A stretch of DNA of 64,000 bases, taken from the NCBI RefSeq assembly GCF_026242055.1, contig NZ_JAPJDL010000025.1, forward strand, positions 62,001-126,000. The letters are read 5' to 3'. Positions 33,279 to 41,804 of this stretch are shown piece after piece; within the stretch, counting starts at the first letter, position 1, and each line of letters begins with the position of its first letter. The position numbers and the translations under genes were made by a program. Under the pieces are notes generated by a model. The model was not told the origin of the DNA. It did not search any database and saw only the letters and a list, made by a program, of their open reading frames with translations. The DNA is from Lentzea sp. NEAU-D7. Its GTDB lineage: Bacteria; Actinomycetota; Actinomycetes; Mycobacteriales; Pseudonocardiaceae.

Positions 33279-33988
33279 CCGCGCTCGCGAACGAGTCCGT
33301 ACGTGTCACGGCCGCGACCTGCGTGCTGGTGGACGTGCGCGACTCGGGCTCCACGGGCGTCCGGTGGGCCGCCGCGTGCGCCGAGGCGCTCGGTGTCGGC
33401 CTGGTGGTGCACGCGGGCCCGAAGAACGACCCGACGCACTCCGCCGTCGCGGCACTGCTCGCGGAGCACCCCGATCTCACCGTCCACATCGAACACTCCG
33501 AGTGCACCCCCGGCCGCTGGGAGGGTGGCCTGGTGGTCATCTCCCGGGACCGTGCCCTGGCCGTGCCGCCGCTCGCGGGCCGCGACCTCCGCGACGTCGT
33601 CGTCGTGGGCGGCTCTCCCGCCTCGGTCGCCTGCCGCTTCGGCGTGGTCACCGCCGTCCTCGACGCGGTGGGCGGCGAGGGCGTCCTGCAGCGCGCGACG
33701 ACCTTCTGCCGGGCGCGGGGAGCCACCCGGCTCCGCGTGCTGGCACGTCCGTACATCAACGCCGCCGACTCGCTCGACGCCGCCGCGGACCTCGTCCACG
33801 CCGCCTGTCCCGACGTCATCGTCGAGCTGGTGCGCGAGATCAGGTCGGTGCAGGAGGAGACGCGACTGTTCCCGAGCGACCTGCTCGTGGTGTCCGGCCG
33901 GGAGCGCGGTGCCGCGGAGGGCCTCCAGCCCGCCGCGAGGGCGGCGTTGCACCACGCGCCGTGTCCAGTGCTGTTCAGCTGCTCGTGA
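33275..33988 (+). CDS. Universal-stress-protein-like protein
   Basis: A 237-residue protein with repeated Rossmann-like patterns. The first half has a VLVDVRDSGSTGVRWAAACA-type start and a GGLVVISRDRALAV strand. The C-terminal DLLVVSGRERGAAEG and AALHHAPCPVLF closely match the end of USP domains, where HAPCPVL is the last strand. The nucleotide-binding GxxGxxxS motif is not clear, so ATP binding is uncertain. ATG 33275 overlaps the DivIVA-like stop (ATGA). Confidence 0.6.
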   Translation: MTALANESVRVTAATCVLVDVRDSGSTGVRWAAACAEALGVGLVVHAGPKNDPTHSAVAALLAEHPDLTVHIEHSECTPGRWEGGLVVISRDRALAVPPLAGRDLRDVVVVGGSPASVACRFGVVTAVLDAVGGEGVLQRATTFCRARGATRLRVLARPYINAADSLDAAADLVHAACPDVIVELVREIRSVQEETRLFPSDLLVVSGRERGAAEGLQPAARAALHHAPCPVLFSCS

Positions 33989-34003
33989 TGGGGGAGTGAC
34001 CTC

Positions 34004-34897
34004 GTGACCGTCGGAAGAATCGTCATGTACGTCTTCGCCGCGATGCTGGCGGGGGTGACGATCGGCATGCTGGACAGCCTGCCGGTCGACGCGCCCGCGC
34101 AGCGGGAGGTGGCGCAGCCGCAGGTTCCGGTCATGGCCACGAGCATCTCGGTGAGGACACCACCTTCGTCGTCCGCCCCTTCCTCCTCGGCGCCGCCTTC
34201 GCAGCCGTCCTCGTCGTCGACCACGGCACCGCTCGCGCTGGCCGGCAGGGACGTGGTTCGTCCGGGGCCGGAGCTCCCGCCGGGGGTCGCGGTGCGCGAC
34301 CAGGGCGAAGGCTGGTGGCGCACGGTTCCGGGCACGACCGCGCAGGTCGGCACCGGACGGGTGCGCACCTACTCCGTCGAGGTCGAACAGGGCGTCGTGG
34401 TGCCGCAGGCCCAGCTCCCGTTCGCCACGGCCGTGGACGAGGCCCTCGCCGACCCGCGGGGCTGGACGGCGTCGGGCGACGTCGCCTTCCGCCGCGTCGA
34501 CGTCGCCCAGCCGGACGTGCGGATCCGGCTCACCGCCAAGGAGACAGCCCGGGCCATCTGCGGTTTCGAGATTCCCTACGACACCTCCTGCTACGTCAAC
34601 GGTGTGGTGTACGTGAGCGCGCCGCGGTGGTTCCGGGGAGCCCAGTCGTACGCGGGCGACCTGGCGGGTTACCGCAAGTACCTCGTCAACCACGAGATCG
34701 GGCACTTCCTCGGCCGCGGGCACGAGCCCTGCCCCGCGGACGGCGCCCCCGCGCCCGTGATGATGCAGCAGACCTTCTCCGTGTCGAACGACGCGCTCGC
34801 TGACATCACCGCCTCCGCGCCCCAGGGGGCGGCGGTGGCCCGGGACGGCAAGACCTGCGTGGCGAACCCGTGGCCCAACCCGGGGGTGACCAGGTGA
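34004..34897 (+). CDS. Exported DUF3152 zinc metalloprotease-like protein
   Basis: A 297-residue protein: signal anchor (about 3-24), Ser/Pro/Thr-rich linker (50-78), then a DUF3152 domain. The metzincin-type site NHEIGHFLGRGH (His230, Glu231, His234, His240) fits HExxHxxGxxH, and two Cys pairs (Cys186/196, 243/285 regions) are likely disulfides. DUF3152 proteins are widespread in actinobacteria and are presumed extracytoplasmic proteases without a known substrate. It follows the USP-like gene by 15 bp and overlaps the GT4 start (GTGA). Confidence 0.87.
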   Translation: MTVGRIVMYVFAAMLAGVTIGMLDSLPVDAPAQREVAQPQVPVMATSISVRTPPSSSAPSSSAPPSQPSSSSTTAPLALAGRDVVRPGPELPPGVAVRDQGEGWWRTVPGTTAQVGTGRVRTYSVEVEQGVVVPQAQLPFATAVDEALADPRGWTASGDVAFRRVDVAQPDVRIRLTAKETARAICGFEIPYDTSCYVNGVVYVSAPRWFRGAQSYAGDLAGYRKYLVNHEIGHFLGRGHEPCPADGAPAPVMMQQTFSVSNDALADITASAPQGAAVARDGKTCVANPWPNPGVTR

Positions 34898-36075
34898 GGA
34901 TCGCGATGGTCTCGTTGCAGGCGAGCCCGCTCCCCGCGCTGCGCGACCGGGACGTGACCGGGCAGCCCCTGTACGTCGCCAAGCTCTCCGAAGCGCTGCA
35001 CCAGCAGGGACACGAGCTGACGATCTACACCCGCCGGGCGGACGCGCGCCTGCCGGAGCGGATGCGGGTCGCGGACGGGTTCGAGGTGGTGCACCTGCCC
35101 GCCGGGCCCGCCCGGCAGCTCGGCCGGGACGACGTCGTCCAGCACATCGGCGAGTTCGCGCAATCGCTGCACGAGCACTGGACCGGCGACGCTCCGGACC
35201 TCGTCCACGCGCACCACTGGACCTCCGGCTTCGCGGCGGTGGTCAGCACGCGCCACAGCGGGATTCCCGTCGTGCAGAGCTACCACGCGCTCCTGGGAGG
35301 CGACTCCGCCGCACACGAGCGGGTGGTGGGCCGCGAGGCGGCCCGCGTGATCGCCACGTCCGGCCACGAGGCGGACGAGCTGGCCGGGCTGGGGGTGCGC
35401 CGGTCCAAGATCTCGACCGTTCCCTGGGGCGTGGACCTGCGCACGTTCACGCCGAACGGCCCCACCGCGCCGCGAAAGGGGATGTCGCGCCTCCTCGCCG
35501 TGGGAGGACTCGCCCCGCACGACGGCGTCGACGACCTGATCAGCGCCCTCGCCACGGTGACCTGGGCCGAGCTGGTGGTCGCCGGTGGTCCGAGCCGCTC
35601 GCGGCCGGCACCGGACGCGAACCTCCGGCGGCTGCGGGAGCTGGCGAGCCGGCACGGTGTGGCGCACCGCGTCACGTTCCTCGGACGTGTGCCGCACGCG
35701 GAAATGGCCTCTCTCATGCGTTCCGCGGACGTCGTGGTGTGCCCGCAATGGCACGAACCGTTCGGCATCGTGCCGATCGAGGCCATGGCGTGCGGGGTTC
35801 CGGTGGTGGCGACGGCGGTGGGCGGGCTGGCCGAGACCGTGGTGCACGGCGTGACCGGCGTGCACGTCCCGCCGCGGGAGCCCACCGCGCTGGCGCGGGC
35901 GTTGCGCTCGCTTCTGGCGAACGACGTCCGGCGCCAGGAGATGAGCTACGCCGCGGAGGACCGTGCGCGCGTCCGGTACGCCTGGCAACGGGTGGCGCTC
36001 GAGATGAGCCGTGCCTACCAGCGCGCGGGCGCACCGGTCGCCACCGGGGCGGAAGTGGCCGCCGCGGCGCGGTGA
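34894..36075 (+). CDS. GT4-family glycosyltransferase
   Basis: A 393-residue retaining GT-B glycosyltransferase. The N-terminal domain starts VRIAMVSLQASPLPAL and has VHAHHWTSGF. The C-terminal domain shows AVGGLAPHDGVDDLI, FLGRVPHAEMASLM and the donor-binding E-x7-E segment within HEPFGIVPIEAMACG near residues 288-302. GTG 34894 overlaps the DUF3152 stop. Members build envelope polysaccharides or glycolipids; the donor and acceptor are unknown. It closes the coupled 32658-36075 operon. Confidence 0.9.
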   Translation: MRIAMVSLQASPLPALRDRDVTGQPLYVAKLSEALHQQGHELTIYTRRADARLPERMRVADGFEVVHLPAGPARQLGRDDVVQHIGEFAQSLHEHWTGDAPDLVHAHHWTSGFAAVVSTRHSGIPVVQSYHALLGGDSAAHERVVGREAARVIATSGHEADELAGLGVRRSKISTVPWGVDLRTFTPNGPTAPRKGMSRLLAVGGLAPHDGVDDLISALATVTWAELVVAGGPSRSRPAPDANLRRLRELASRHGVAHRVTFLGRVPHAEMASLMRSADVVVCPQWHEPFGIVPIEAMACGVPVVATAVGGLAETVVHGVTGVHVPPREPTALARALRSLLANDVRRQEMSYAAEDRARVRYAWQRVALEMSRAYQRAGAPVATGAEVAAAAR

Positions 36076-36079
36076 CGGG

Positions 36080-36532
36080 CTACGCGTCGCCGTCGCGCAG
36101 GGAACGGATCATGCTCTGCAGGATCCGGAACGCGGCCGCCTGGTCGTCGCCGGTCAGGTCGGCCAGCATCCTGACCTCGACGGACCGGACCGCCGCGGTC
36201 GCCTTCTCCAGGCTGCGCCGCCCGCGGGGCGTGAGCCGCGCGGGGAGGACCTTCCCCACGGGCGCCTCGGCGGGCCTCGTCACGTGACCCTCTCGTTCCA
36301 GGTTCTGCAGCAGCACGTTCATCGACTGCCGTGTCACGAACGCGCCGCGCGCGAGCTCGGAGTTCGACAGGCCCGGTCGCTGGGCCAGCAGTTCGAGGCA
36401 GGCGTAGTGCGTCACGCTCATCCCGAGCGGGCGCAGCACCTCCTCCATGGCCGCGCGGAGCACGCTCGACGCCTCTTTCAGCAGGTAGCCCAGTGACGTC
36501 CGCAGATCGACGCCGGCACCGTCTTGACTCAT
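36080..36532 (-). CDS. MarR-family transcriptional repressor
   Basis: A 150-residue winged-helix regulator: MSVTHYACLELLAQRPGLSNSELA with the recognition helix VTRQSMNVLLQNLEREGHV near residues 65-83, then a wing and dimer helices. ATG 36532 is chosen since the upstream in-frame extension runs through the operator. Its start codon touches one of two copies of a 16-bp palindrome (36532-36575), indicating autoregulation and control of the divergent VOC gene. Confidence 0.9.
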   Translation of the reverse strand: MSQDGAGVDLRTSLGYLLKEASSVLRAAMEEVLRPLGMSVTHYACLELLAQRPGLSNSELARGAFVTRQSMNVLLQNLEREGHVTRPAEAPVGKVLPARLTPRGRRSLEKATAAVRSVEVRMLADLTGDDQAAAFRILQSMIRSLRDGDA

Positions 36533-36575
36533 GTCAGGATTCTGACATAGCTTGGTTCGTGTCAGGATACTGACA
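36532..36575. promoter_or_regulatory. Paired MarR operators
   Basis: Two near-identical 16-bp palindromes, TGTCAGGATTCTGACA (36532-36547) and TGTCAGGATACTGACA (36560-36575), centres 28 bp apart, fill the gap between the divergent marR-type gene and the VOC gene. The first touches the regulator's ATG. Confidence 0.85.
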
Positions 36576-36594
36576 CACACAGGAGGAGAGCACC

Positions 36595-36963
36595 ATGCCT
36601 GCCAACGGCCCCGACTTCATCTCGTTCCAAGCCCGCGACCTCGACGCCTCGCAGGCGTTCTACGAGCAGTACCTCGGCCTCGTCCGCTCCCAGGCGGGAC
36701 CCCCGCACGCCGTCGTCTTCGAGACGAAGCCCATCGCGTTCGCGCTCCGCGAGGTCGTCCCCGGCACCGATCTCGCCTCCGTCGCCCAGCCCGGCATCGG
36801 CGCCGCGATCTGGTTCCACGCCACGGACGTCCAGGCCGTGCACGACGCTCTCTCCGCCGACGGCCACACCATCGTCTCCGCGCCGGTCGACGGCCCGTTC
36901 GGCCGGACGTTCACCTTCGCCGACCCCGACGGGTACCACGTCACCCTTCACGACCGCGCCTGA
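36595..36963 (+). CDS. VOC family protein
   Basis: A 122-residue glyoxalase-fold protein: DFISFQARDLDASQAFYEQYLGL in its N-terminal module (parts: FQARDL, FYEQYLGL), IWFHATDVQAVHDAL in the middle, and FTFADPDGYHVTLHD at the end. AGGAGGAG precedes ATG 36595. It is almost certainly the target of the divergent MarR repressor and may bind or modify the MarR ligand. It overlaps the convergent DUF1990 gene by 23 bp. Confidence 0.87.
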   Translation: MPANGPDFISFQARDLDASQAFYEQYLGLVRSQAGPPHAVVFETKPIAFALREVVPGTDLASVAQPGIGAAIWFHATDVQAVHDALSADGHTIVSAPVDGPFGRTFTFADPDGYHVTLHDRA

Positions 36964-37678
36964 CGGCCGGGTCGTTCGCGCCGTCCACAACGGCCACCGC
37001 CCAGAACGGCTCTGTCCACGAACGGACGTCGTGGGGCACCGCGACGAACGGCTCGCCGCGGTCGTCCGGTTCGCCGGCGGGAGGTCGTCGTGCCAGGCGG
37101 CGGAGGTTCGCGCCGACGGCGCTGTAGAACCGGTGCTGGGCGCGCCTGCCGAAGAGGGACCAGCCCAGGCGGAGGAGCGGGTGCGTGCGGGGGTTGACCT
37201 GGTTGTAGCCGCCGACCTCCAGGGTGACCGCTCCGGAGCGGAGGTCCTTGACCACGCGGTAGTCGACCCGGCCCCGTTCCAGGTGGCCCTGCAGCGTCTC
37301 GTAGCTCCATCCCCAGCAGTAGCGCACGCCGTCCTCGTCGAACCCCGCCTCGGTGATCCGCACACCCATGACGAACCTCGCGAAGGCGAACCTGCCCACC
37401 AGCAGCAGGTCCCGTCCCAGGAGGTCGTCCTCACGCGCGTAGTGGGCGCGCAACAGGCGGCCGGGGGTGAACGAGTAGGCGGCCACCTCCTGCTGCGCAC
37501 GCCACCAGACGGAGTCCTTCTCCGGGCGTCCGGGCGGGTCGGTGCCCAGGAAGAACCGGTGGTGGTCGAAGTGCCACGTGGACGCCCGGATCTCGTCCAC
37601 GTCGTAGTTGACCACCCTGTCCCGAAGCCGGGACACGGCTTCGGGAACCGCCAGGTTTTTCGCCCGCATGATGCGCAT
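36941..37678 (-). CDS. DUF1990-family protein
   Basis: A 245-residue protein. The DUF1990 pattern is recognised in YCWGWSYETLQGHLERGRVDYRV (GY/W-x-Y-x-T-L-x-GH-E-G core) and later GRRAQHRFYSAVGANLRRL, similar to the family's terminal arginine-rich helix. This fold resembles START/polyketide-cyclase barrels. Function is unknown. It begins at ATG 37678; a conserved WHFDHHRFFLGTDPPG segment near residue 35 is unusual for the family. Confidence 0.7.
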   Translation of the reverse strand: MRIMRAKNLAVPEAVSRLRDRVVNYDVDEIRASTWHFDHHRFFLGTDPPGRPEKDSVWWRAQQEVAAYSFTPGRLLRAHYAREDDLLGRDLLLVGRFAFARFVMGVRITEAGFDEDGVRYCWGWSYETLQGHLERGRVDYRVVKDLRSGAVTLEVGGYNQVNPRTHPLLRLGWSLFGRRAQHRFYSAVGANLRRLARRPPAGEPDDRGEPFVAVPHDVRSWTEPFWAVAVVDGANDPAVRRGREG

Positions 37679-37713
37679 CCGCGCGGATACCCGTCACCGC
37701 CCGATCGACGCTC

Positions 37714-37962
37714 TCACCGCTCCCGGTGCAGCACGAGGTGCTCGTGGTAGAGGACCCCGTCGCGGACGTCACCCGTCGCGGTGAACCCGAGGTCGTCGAA
37801 GTAGTCGATGTGGTCGCCGTCGACGGTGTAGCGGCCGGTGTAGGCGCGCTTGCGGCCATCGCGTTCCTCCTCGTAGCGACCGTGGGGCAGGAGCTCCTGG
37901 CGGATGCGGCCGTCCGCGGTGACCCACATGCCGACGTGGGGGTGTGGTGCTGTGCTGGACAT
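37714..37962 (-). CDS. Atu4866-domain protein
   Basis: An 82-residue single-domain protein matching the Atu4866 family: HVGMWVTADGRIRQELLP, GRYEEERDGRKRAYTGRY, and HIDYFDDLGFTATGDVRDG in order. It is a small beta-rich protein of unknown biochemical role, often beside dehydrogenases and AraC regulators. ATG 37962 is preferred over GTG 37971. It ends a minus-strand series of redox enzymes up to 41667. Confidence 0.82.
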   Translation of the reverse strand: MSSTAPHPHVGMWVTADGRIRQELLPHGRYEEERDGRKRAYTGRYTVDGDHIDYFDDLGFTATGDVRDGVLYHEHLVLHRER

Positions 37963-37992
37963 GGTCTTCACCTTTCGGGGTTGGCGGGGTGC

Positions 37993-39366
37993 TCAGGACG
38001 AGTGCGCTGCTTGGAGGATCCGGTCGCGTGAGGCCCGGACGTCCCGTCCGAGCGCGGGCACGTCGACGTCCAGGACGGTGCCGTCCCACTTGCGGACCTG
38101 GCCCGCGATGAACACCGCGCGGATGTTGCGGGGGTCGGAGCCGAGGACGAGCGTGCCGATCGGGTCGTTGAGCGGCATGTTGTTGATGTCTTCCGCGTGC
38201 ACGAGCAGCAGGTCCGCCTGCTTGCCCGGGGTGACGGAGCCGGTGACGTCGCCGAGGCCGATGCTCCTGGCGCCCTGCAGGGTGGCGAAGTCGAGCACGT
38301 CGTGGACGCCGATCCGCGTGGGCGTGGCGGTGGTGCCGTAGGCGGCGTTCACGGCGCGCATGCGCTGGATGGCGTGAAGGGCGCGCATCTGCGTGAACAT
38401 GTCGCTGGCCAGGGCGACTTCGACGTCGATGCTCAGGCCGGGGCGGATGCCGGCGGCCAACGCCTCGTCGATGGCGGGCACGGCTGTCTCGAGCCCGATC
38501 TGCGCCTCGGAGGTGGGCGCGAGGGAGACCGCCGCGCCGGTGTCGGCCATGGCCTGCCAGGCGGCGCCCGTGAGGCCGGTGCAGTGGATCAGCGAGACGT
38601 CCGGACCGAGGATGCCCTCCTCCGCCCAGCGCAGGACGGCCGCCGAGGACGAGGTGCCGAACACGGCGTCGACGCTGACGCCGATGTCGAGGTCGCGCGC
38701 GAGCCGGGCGAGGTGAGGACCGTAGGCGAGGTCGGGCCCGGCGATCTCGTCGGTGGCCAGCGTGGCGAGCCGCAGGGTGACCAGGCCACCCGCGGAGAAG
38801 TAGGTGTCCTTCAGCCGTGCGAGGTCGGCCGGCCACTGGCCTTCCCACTCGCCGAAGTGCGGGCGCATCGAGGCGTGCACGCCGCGGATGCCGGTGTCGA
38901 CCAGGGCCTGGACGGCGGCGTCGGAGTGGCCGGGTGTGCGGGAGTTGTGGGAGAAGTCGAGCATCGTGGTGATGCCGCTGTCGATCGCGGTCAGCGCGGC
39001 CAGCTTCGTCCCGACGTACATGTCGTCGGGCTGGTAGGCCGGAGCGATGCCGGCCAGCGTGGACATCACGTACTCGCCGAGGTCGTTGACGTCGGGCATG
39101 ACCCGGCGCAACTGCGCCTCCCAGGCGTGCCGGTGGGTGTCGACGAAGCCGGGAGCGATGATCGAGCCGGTGGCGTCGACGACGATCGCGTCGCCGGCGG
39201 GCAGTTCGGCGGCGACGGCGGTGATCGTGTCGCCCTCGACGAGCACGTCACCCCGGTGCAGGACGCCCAGTGCGGGGTCCATGGTGACGACGGTGCCGCC
39301 GGTGAGCAGGACCCGCCGTCGCGGGTCCGAGGCGTGCCTGCGCAGCAGTTCGAGCGTGGTGGTCAT
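37993..39366 (-). CDS. Metal-dependent amidohydrolase (TrzN/AtzA/guanine-deaminase-like)
   Basis: A 457-residue amidohydrolase-superfamily TIM barrel. After the beta-sandwich (LLTGGTVVTMD) comes the metal-binding VDTHRHAWEAQ (His-x-His, near residue 77-79), then SLIHCTGL (His near 266), SLAPTSEAQIG, a LSIDVEVALASDMFTQMR segment carrying the metal Asp region, and the C-terminal GSVTPGKQADLLLV. It would hydrolyse a C-N or C-Cl bond in a heterocycle, or deaminate. It is adjacent to a flavin reductase and two SDRs, which suggests a catabolic module. Confidence 0.87.
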   Translation of the reverse strand: MTTTLELLRRHASDPRRRVLLTGGTVVTMDPALGVLHRGDVLVEGDTITAVAAELPAGDAIVVDATGSIIAPGFVDTHRHAWEAQLRRVMPDVNDLGEYVMSTLAGIAPAYQPDDMYVGTKLAALTAIDSGITTMLDFSHNSRTPGHSDAAVQALVDTGIRGVHASMRPHFGEWEGQWPADLARLKDTYFSAGGLVTLRLATLATDEIAGPDLAYGPHLARLARDLDIGVSVDAVFGTSSSAAVLRWAEEGILGPDVSLIHCTGLTGAAWQAMADTGAAVSLAPTSEAQIGLETAVPAIDEALAAGIRPGLSIDVEVALASDMFTQMRALHAIQRMRAVNAAYGTTATPTRIGVHDVLDFATLQGARSIGLGDVTGSVTPGKQADLLLVHAEDINNMPLNDPIGTLVLGSDPRNIRAVFIAGQVRKWDGTVLDVDVPALGRDVRASRDRILQAAHSS

Positions 39367-39388
39367 GGTCGTTCCTGCTTTCTGGTGC

Positions 39389-39967
39389 TCAGCGGGTGAG
39401 GTGGTGCCACCTGGTCATGCGGTCGCGGAGGTCCACAGTGGACGCGTTGGCGGAGAACGTCCCGTCGCCGCGGTGGTGGAACTCGCCGGCTCCTCGCCTG
39501 GCGGGGTCGATCCACGCGCGTTCGCCCCGGAGGATCCACAGGTGGTAGTCGTCGACGAGCCGGTCGTCGGCCACGGTGCACTCGATGTTGGCGAAGCACT
39601 CCTCGACCAGCGGCGCCCGCACCACGGCGCCGGAGGTCGGGGTGAAGCCGAACCGCCGCCACTTGTCGGTCTCGCGGCCGGAGGTGTTGCCGACACCGAC
39701 GACGCGCTCGGCGAGGTCGACGGACGGGATGGCGATGACGCATTCGCCGGTGGTGCGCAAGGCCTCGTAGCTGTGGTCCCAGGGGCCGACGATGAGACCG
39801 ATGAGCGCACCGTGTGCGATCGGCATGTTGAACCCGTTCGTCATCAGGTTGGCGCGTCGACCGTCGAAAGTGGACACCATGACGACGGGGCCGGGCTCGA
39901 TCAGCCGGTGCACGTCGCACATCGGGTACTCGGTGAAGCCGTGGTGCGGGAGCTCGGTCGTGGTCAT
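39389..39967 (-). CDS. Flavin reductase / flavoredoxin-like FMN-binding protein
   Basis: A 192-residue split-barrel flavin protein: PGPVVMVSTFDGRRANLMTNGF near residue 25-46 and ALIGLIVGPWDHSYEALRTTGECVIAIP (in parts: GLIVGPWDHS, ECVIAIP) match the flavin reductase/flavoredoxin family, in which FMN binds near the conserved N-x-M-x-x-x and SY motifs. It follows the SDR at 39999 and precedes the amidohydrolase, all on the minus strand. Likely electron donor or redox sensor; the exact activity is not predictable. Confidence 0.85.
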   Translation of the reverse strand: MTTTELPHHGFTEYPMCDVHRLIEPGPVVMVSTFDGRRANLMTNGFNMPIAHGALIGLIVGPWDHSYEALRTTGECVIAIPSVDLAERVVGVGNTSGRETDKWRRFGFTPTSGAVVRAPLVEECFANIECTVADDRLVDDYHLWILRGERAWIDPARRGAGEFHHRGDGTFSANASTVDLRDRMTRWHHLTR

Positions 39968-39998
39968 CGTCGAAACCCTCCTGCGGGAACCCGAACGG

Positions 39999-40775
39999 CT
40001 AGATGGCCTGTGCCGTCGGGAGGATCGTGATCTCGGTGAGGTTCACGTGGCGCGGCACGGAGGCCATGAACGCCACGGTCTCCGCGATATCGGCGGACTG
40101 CAGCACGTCGATCTGGTCGATGAGGTCGGCCATGAGCTTGCTGGCGTCGGGATCGGTGACGTGGTCCGGCAGTTCCGTGTCGACCATGCCGGGCTCGACG
40201 GTCGCCACGCGGATGTTCTTGCGGCCGAGCTCGACGCGCAGCAACCGGGTGAGGTGGCTGATGTAGGCCTTGGTGCCGGAGTAGACCGAGAACTTCTCCA
40301 GGATCCGGGTGGCCGCGATTGAGGACGTGGTGATCAGGTCCGCGGGCCGGCCCGCCTCGGCGGCCGCGGTCAGGTGCGGCAGGAACGCGCCGATGACGTT
40401 CATGACGCCGGTGACGTTCAGGTCGATCTGGCGCTGCCAGTCGTCCTGGCGCAGGTCGGCGATCGGCGAGATCAGCTGCACCCCGGCGTTGTTGAAGACG
40501 AGGTCGGCCGTCCCGAGCCGGTCGGCGACCTGCCGTGCCGCGGCCTGGACCGCGTCCCGGTCGGTGACGTCGACGGGGACGGCGATCGCGGTGCCGCCGT
40601 CGCGGTTGATCGACTCCGCGAGGGCGTCGAGGTTGTCCTTGCGGCGGGCGAGCACGGCGACCTTCGCGCCGAGTCCGGCCAGGCGCGTGGCGGTGGCGGC
40701 GCCGATGCCGCTGGAGGCACCGGAGACCACGGCCACGCGGCCGGCCAGCGGGGTGCCGTTGAGCAGAACGGACAT
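39999..40775 (-). CDS. SDR family NAD(P)-dependent oxidoreductase
   Basis: A 258-residue classical short-chain dehydrogenase: cofactor motif VVSGASSGIGAAT (TGxxxGIG equivalent) at residues 16-28, NNAGVQ near residue 92, and catalytic Ser (TTSSIAA) with YSGTK (Tyr-x-x-x-Lys) near residues 165-169. Arg residues after the second strand (ARRKD) suggest NADPH preference. It sits 31 bp upstream of the flavin reductase on the same strand. Substrate unknown. Confidence 0.92.
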   Translation of the reverse strand: MSVLLNGTPLAGRVAVVSGASSGIGAATATRLAGLGAKVAVLARRKDNLDALAESINRDGGTAIAVPVDVTDRDAVQAAARQVADRLGTADLVFNNAGVQLISPIADLRQDDWQRQIDLNVTGVMNVIGAFLPHLTAAAEAGRPADLITTSSIAATRILEKFSVYSGTKAYISHLTRLLRVELGRKNIRVATVEPGMVDTELPDHVTDPDASKLMADLIDQIDVLQSADIAETVAFMASVPRHVNLTEITILPTAQAI

Positions 40776-40824
40776 GGCTGAGTTCCCCTTCCGGGAAGGT
40801 GTGGGTTGAATCGGGGGTGGCCGG

Positions 40825-41667
40825 TCAGACCGGGACGACGTCCTCGTGGGCGGTGGCGGCGGACTTCTCGCGCCACGGCGCCAGGTCCTGCTCGACCTGC
40901 GCGAGCTTGACCTGCAGCCGGTCGAGGGTGTCCGGGCCCAGGTAGAGGTGCGTCGGCAGGCCGGTGCCGCTCGTGACCTCGTGGATCAGGGCGGCGGCCT
41001 TGACCGGGTCGCCGAGCTGGGTGTGGTTGGCCGTGCCGGCCCAGTCGAGGGTCACGTGCGCGGGAGTGCCGTCGTAGTCCGGAATCCGCTGCGCCGCGAG
41101 CGACAGGGAAGTGGCGTCGAGGAAGTCCGTGCGCAGCACGCCGGGCTCCACCACCATGGACTGGATCCCGAACGGCGCCATCTCGGCGGACAGGGCCTCG
41201 CTGATCCCGGCCACGGCGAACTTCGAGGCGCTGTACAGGCTCACGCCCGGTTCGCCCTCGAAACCCGACCGGGACCCGATGTGGACGAGCTTGCCGGATC
41301 CCTGGCGGCGCATGACGGGCAGCACCGCGCGGGTCATGGTGATCAGGCCGAAGACGTTGAGGTCGAACAGGGACCGCGCCTCGGCGTCGGTGATCTCCTC
41401 CAGCGCGCCGAGCAGACCGCGGCCCGCGTTGTTGACCAGCACGTCGATCCCGCCGAAGCGGTCGGTCGCGGCGCGCACGGCGTCGGAGACGGTCTGCGCG
41501 TCGGTGACGTCCAGTGCGACGACCAGCGTGTTCGCCGTCTTCAGGTCGTCGGGCACGCGGTCGGGGTTGCGCACGCCGACCACGACGTCGTCGCCGCCGC
41601 GCAGAGCGGCCCGGGCGATCTCGGCGCCCAGGCCGCGGGATGCTCCGGTGATGAACCAGGTGGACAT
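40825..41667 (-). CDS. SDR family oxidoreductase
   Basis: A 280-residue short-chain dehydrogenase of the ketoreductase-like type: ITGASRGLGAEIA at residues 6-18, LVNNAGRGLLG near residue 80, HIGSRSGFEG with the catalytic Ser, and YSASKFAVAG (Tyr, Lys) near residues 150-159. ATG 41667 is used; upstream in-frame sequence runs through a regulatory site. A 19-bp element at 41774-41792 upstream is shared with the operator between the two XRE regulators, so one of those probably controls it. Confidence 0.92.
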   Translation of the reverse strand: MSTWFITGASRGLGAEIARAALRGGDDVVVGVRNPDRVPDDLKTANTLVVALDVTDAQTVSDAVRAATDRFGGIDVLVNNAGRGLLGALEEITDAEARSLFDLNVFGLITMTRAVLPVMRRQGSGKLVHIGSRSGFEGEPGVSLYSASKFAVAGISEALSAEMAPFGIQSMVVEPGVLRTDFLDATSLSLAAQRIPDYDGTPAHVTLDWAGTANHTQLGDPVKAAALIHEVTSGTGLPTHLYLGPDTLDRLQVKLAQVEQDLAPWREKSAATAHEDVVPV

Positions 41668-41773
41668 GACGATCTCGTTCCTTCCGGCTGTTTCGCCTGT
41701 GCGGCGGGCGTTTCCCGCCGCTGACAGGAACGAGTTTGTCCACCTGGGACAGCCGGAAGAAGGCCGCGGGTTT

Positions 41774-41792
41774 CCTGGGAGGAACGCACCCA
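41774..41792. promoter_or_regulatory. Half-palindromic operator-like element upstream of the SDR
   Basis: CCTGGGAGGAACGCACCCA matches 17 of 19 bases of CCTGGGTGGGACGCACCCA at 42707-42725. It lies about 110 bp upstream of the SDR start and just beyond the end of the XRE regulator gene. Confidence 0.65.
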
Positions 41793-41804
41793 CCCAAGGC
41801 CCGT

